Under the pieces are notes generated by a model. It made no database searches, was not told where the DNA came from, and was given only the letters and a program-made list of their open reading frames with translations. Shown here one piece after another: positions 63,852-64,000 of a DNA stretch of 64,000 nt; the stretch's first letter is position 1; the number at the start of each line of letters is the position of its first letter. Made by a program: the position numbers and the translations under genes. Source of the stretch: Mycolicibacterium lutetiense (GTDB lineage Bacteria > Actinomycetota > Actinomycetes > Mycobacteriales > Mycobacteriaceae); the NCBI RefSeq assembly GCF_017876775.1, contig NZ_JAGIOP010000001.1, positions 744,001-808,000 on the forward strand, in the 5' to 3' direction.

Positions 63852-64000
63852 TGAGCCGCCGACCGCGTGAACACCGTCGGTTGGCGCCCTTTCCGCCGTC
63901 GCGTCGCGTCGAGACGGGGCCCGACGGTTACGACTATGAGGTGCGGGTGGTCGCCGCGTCGCGCGCGGTGAAGGTCTATCGATGCCCCGGCTGTGATCAC
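63851..64000 (+). CDS. Small basic protein with CPGC zinc-type motif (3' end outside window)
   Basis: ATG 63851 overlaps the nucS stop by one base, so it is probably translated with nucS. The first 50 residues are Arg/Pro-rich ([19 protein letters not shown]), then YEVRVVAASRAVKVYRCPGCDH. The CPGCDH at the edge looks like half of a zinc ribbon. The function is unknown; a link to NucS is suggested by position only. Confidence 0.7.
   Translation, partial: MSRRPREHRRLAPFPPSRRVETGPDGYDYEVRVVAASRAVKVYRCPGCDH

Overview
The window comes from a high-GC actinobacterium and is almost certainly a rapidly growing Mycobacterium (Mycolicibacterium). Gene order from about 26 kb to 64 kb matches the mycobacterial chromosome: tRNA-Arg, argS, lysA, hom, thrC, thrB, rho, rpmE, prfA, prmC, Sua5, wecA, the atp operon, a DUF2550 gene, a cobalamin adenosyltransferase, murA, the rrn operon, ogt, alkA, an adenylate cyclase and nucS. 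A fused b-delta ATP synthase subunit, Rho with a large N-terminal insert, and an rrn operon placed after murA all support this. The 16S rRNA has the short helix 18 of fast growers. No insertion sequence, prophage or CRISPR array was seen.

Layout. 0-4.2 kb: envelope glycosylation cluster (two PMT/ArnT-like membrane glycosyltransferases flanking a GT2-GtrA fusion). 4.2-10.5 kb: sulfur assimilation locus (beta-carbonic anhydrase, cysD, cysNC, cysQ, an Rrf2 regulator), with a thioesterase, a small membrane protein and an apparently frameshifted isochorismatase-like gene in between. 10.5-25.9 kb: accessory block that I do not recall at this position in M. tuberculosis. It holds a TetR/hydrolase divergon, a mycothiol-isomerase-like protein, VOC and GNAT proteins, a nitronate monooxygenase, a histidine kinase/response regulator/DUF4097 operon, DoxX, an F420-type oxidoreductase, a small repeat-bearing exported protein, a GntR/acyl-CoA dehydrogenase pair, an HD-LuxR regulator and an ABCG-type transporter. 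25.9-32.6 kb: tRNA-Arg and aspartate-family amino acid genes with overlapping or close-set starts. 32.6-41.7 kb: rho, a TetR/acyl-CoA ligase divergon, then rpmE, prfA, prmC, Sua5 and wecA. 41.7-50.4 kb: the F1Fo ATP synthase operon. 50.4-58.2 kb: cobalamin adenosyltransferase, murA and rrs-rrl-rrf. 58.2-64 kb: DNA alkylation repair, a glutaminase-STAS protein, a membrane adenylate cyclase, nucS and the start of a zinc-motif protein.

Points that stand out: (1) a predicted leaderless 14-codon ORF whose stop codon shares a base with the cysD start; (2) three rrn promoters repeated at exactly 76-bp intervals; (3) an exported protein ending in three 11-residue repeats; (4) an unusually long, charged, low-complexity insert in Rho; (5) an isochorismatase-like gene split by a frameshift; (6) an HD-GYP/LuxR regulator whose HD dyad is changed to HG. 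Many start codons lie 6-8 bases after a -10-like hexamer, which suggests frequent leaderless transcription. All functional statements rest on motif and family recognition from the sequence; no database search was run.
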